Part shown: positions 50,001-53,000 of the stretch, piece by piece
How positions within the stretch are numbered: the first letter of the stretch is position 1
Layout of the letters: the number at the start of each line of letters is the position of its first letter
Assembly: GCA_027922465.2 (NCBI GenBank)
Contig: BQMF02000002.1
Coordinates: forward strand, 1,922,001 to 1,986,000
Origin: Turritopsis dohrnii
Lineage: Eukaryota > Cnidaria > Hydrozoa > Anthoathecata > Oceaniidae
Reading direction: 5' to 3'
Length of the DNA: 64,000 nt
The notes under the pieces: model-generated
Databases searched by the model: none
What the model was told of the DNA's origin: nothing
Seen by the model: only the letters and a program-made list of their open reading frames with translations
Program-made: the position numbers and the translations under genes

Positions 50001-53000
50001 TTTAAGTCTCCTGATCATGTTAAGCCTTTTGTTGATTATATGAATACTAAACATAGCAGTATAAAATTTACTTTTGAGATTGAAAATTTAGGTAGTATGT
50101 CTTTTCTAGATGTTAAAATATCCAGAGAGTTAGGTAAATTTGTTACATCTGTCTATAAAAAACCCACTTTTAGCGGTATATACACCAATTTTACGAGTTT
50201 TATTCCTGAAAACTTAAGCATGGGTTAATATTTGGTTTATTGTTCAGATGTTTTTCTATCTGCTCTGATTTAAGCAAATTCCATACAGAAGTCGTCAGTC
50301 TTAAGTCTATCTTGTATAAGAATGCCTATCCTAGAGGTTTTGTGGATAATTGCATTAAAAAATTTGTCGATAAAATGTTTACTGTTAAAGAATGTGTCAC
50401 CACAGTTCCCAAGAAAGAACTTCTTTTGTGTCTGCCATTTTGTGGGACCAAGTCATTAGAACTTTGCAGTAAGCTCGTCAGTATGGTTAAGTCCAATTTC
50501 CACATATGCAAACTTAAAGTTATTTTTAAGTCGAATAATAGACTCAGTAGCATGTTTCGTTTTAAGGACAAAATTCCCAAAGAGTTACGCTCGCTTATTG
50601 TTTATAGGTTTACGTGTGGTCGATGCAATTCGACCTATTATGGTAAGTCCAAAAGGCATTACCATGTTAGAATCTGCGAGCACTTAGGGATCTCTCCTTT
50701 GACTGGCAAAAATCTCAAATCACGCCAACAAACTGCCATTTCAGACCACATTTTACTGTGTGATCACGTACCGTCTGTCGAGGACTTTACAGTCATAGGT
50801 TCGGCCACCAACAATTATCTTTTAGAAATTAAAGGAAGTCTTCTCATCTCTAGGGACGAACCCAAACTTTATAAGAATATCTCTTCTGTACCGTTGTATT
50901 TATTTAATCATTAAAATATACACGGGTCATTTATCTTGTCATTGTTATTTTGTAATTTATTCATTTCGGTTTTTATATAAAATTCGTGTCATACTGTTTT
51001 GTAAAACTATCTGATGATGCTCACAGTGTTGAGCGAAATGTAATAAAATTAGACATGTCGTAGAACTGTGTCGTTCTTTTTTCATAACTTCATTAATGGA
51101 TATGTCACTCAACTCATTTTCATATTTTTAGCATGGGAATATTCTTTCCAATGAAATTTTCTTTTAGTTTAAGATTATTATATAAGTATTTTGATATTGA
51201 TATTTGGAGTTTACTTAAAATTTAGTACTATTGCCAATAGTTTGGAGCATCAACATTGAAACTTTAACCATCATCTTATTATAATTATCCGCAAATGTGC
51301 ATCCCATTTTTATTTTAGACAGTGATAGTTTTTTCCTTAAGTTTACGGTAAAAATCTTGATCGTGGTCATATAGCGTCCGTTAGACCACGCAAAACACAT
51401 TCACGATTAGTATAATAGCATGTAGCGTCATGTCAAATCTTTTTTGTCATGGCGGAATCATTGCATTGAATCCCCAATTGAACGCAATGTTTTTGGACAA
51501 ATATCTCAAGAACCGTTAGGGATAACTGACGTTTCTAGGGTCTGCGATATGGGTGATTGGGCCTAGATTTTATTTGGTACTGTGGCTATGACATCATCAA
51601 AATCTTTGATCAATGATAACCGACTGGTAGCCTTGTGGTAGAGTGCTCGCTTCCTGTCCGGGAGGTCGCGGGTTCAATCCCCGACCGAGTCATGCCAGCG
51701 ACTATAACAGTGTGAATCAATCTTCTCTGCTTAGCACTCAGCAAGAGAGTAGGAATGATGTCTAGGGTGGTTGTCTAGTTGAGCGGTTCCTGTCATTACA
51801 GCTTCCGTAGCCCAAATGGGGGCTTTAAATGCTCTAGGACCTCCTTTGCAGGACCCTCATTGATAACAGTACCTTAAGGAACTGAAGAGGCTATCCTGGG
51901 TAAACATTCGTAAATAAAAACTCTGCAATGGTTGGTCGTAGTGAAACGATCCCATACATTTTTTTGGTCAGTTTTTCGAGCTCTACAGCATGGGTACATT
52001 TTTCGTTTCCAATTCTCAAATTGAAATTATTGTCACAGGGTCTGCACACGGGCAAGGCGAATATGACATATCCTTTTTCGAAGTTAAACTCGATAAAAAT
52101 TTTTACCCGGGTTACTAGTTTCAAAATAATACTGGAATGTTTTTGACTGATTTACCAGCTTAAAAAATAATTATTAGTAATAGAAAAAGAAATGTTCTAT
52201 TTTTAAGGAGAAACACTTTTGTTTAGCAATACTTTTTATTTTGTATTTCATTTGAATAGAAAATATTGAAATCATAAAATCTCAGTTAAGAAACTGAATG
52301 AAATCAATTAAATGAAAACCATTTGATTCTGGAATCAATTATTACAGATTTTCTAAGAGCATATTTCCCATTTTCTATTTTGATGTTTTGCATTCACCAA
52401 CAGGCTTGATGTATCTAATAGCATCATAATAAAATTGTCTGGTAGACTGTCTATTTAGCTGGGTTTCCACTTCTGTAGACTGGATTGGATTTTTTATCTA
52501 CTCATACGTAGAATTGTCATTTGAACTTTTTCAATTCTTTCTCGATCTATCTTGAATTAATTAGGACTGGATTAGTTCTGCACCAATGAAAACTTGGTAT
52601 TATGTGATTTGTAATTCATTGTGGCCGATATGCCGATATGCATATTGTAAAAATAGCAAATAGAGAAAGTTTCCAAAAACAGTCGAATAACATTAAAAGG
52701 AATCGTTGGTTAATTTTTCAAAGATGCTCTTGAACAATTCAGTTCAATCTTTTCAATATAAAACTGAAATTATATTTTGGACATCTAAGGTAAAGGCCTT
52801 GTTGTTTTTGCTTCACTAGTTTTTAATATCTATGCTTGACATTGACAATAGTTTTTTGTATGAATTGATAAAAAAGCTTTTTCGAGAAATCACAAGCAAT
52901 CTTCCACAGCCAATACAATGGCACCTACTTTGGTTTAGGAAATGTTTCAATTTTTATCAACATACTTTTGGTTTCCTCTCCTTCAACAATAGCCGAACCC

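Larger units (their letters stand above)
47197..51076. mobile_element. Penelope-like retroelement, head-to-head inverted pair
   Basis: A + strand copy (48692-51076) is joined at its 5' end to a 5'-truncated minus-strand copy (47197-48691). The shared ~1.5 kb is almost identical; the translated ORFs are the same and I noted one base change near the end (GAAACG versus GAAATG). It has the Penelope-type order, reverse transcriptase then GIY-YIG endonuclease, and hammerhead-like motifs near both outer ends. Inverted or tandem partial copies are known for this class. It lies in the 7.8-kb intron inside the kinase coding region. Confidence 0.9.

Noticed and set aside
51622..51720. Functional tRNA gene
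   Set aside because: Boxes A and B are present, but the cloverleaf does not close and a SINE body follows.
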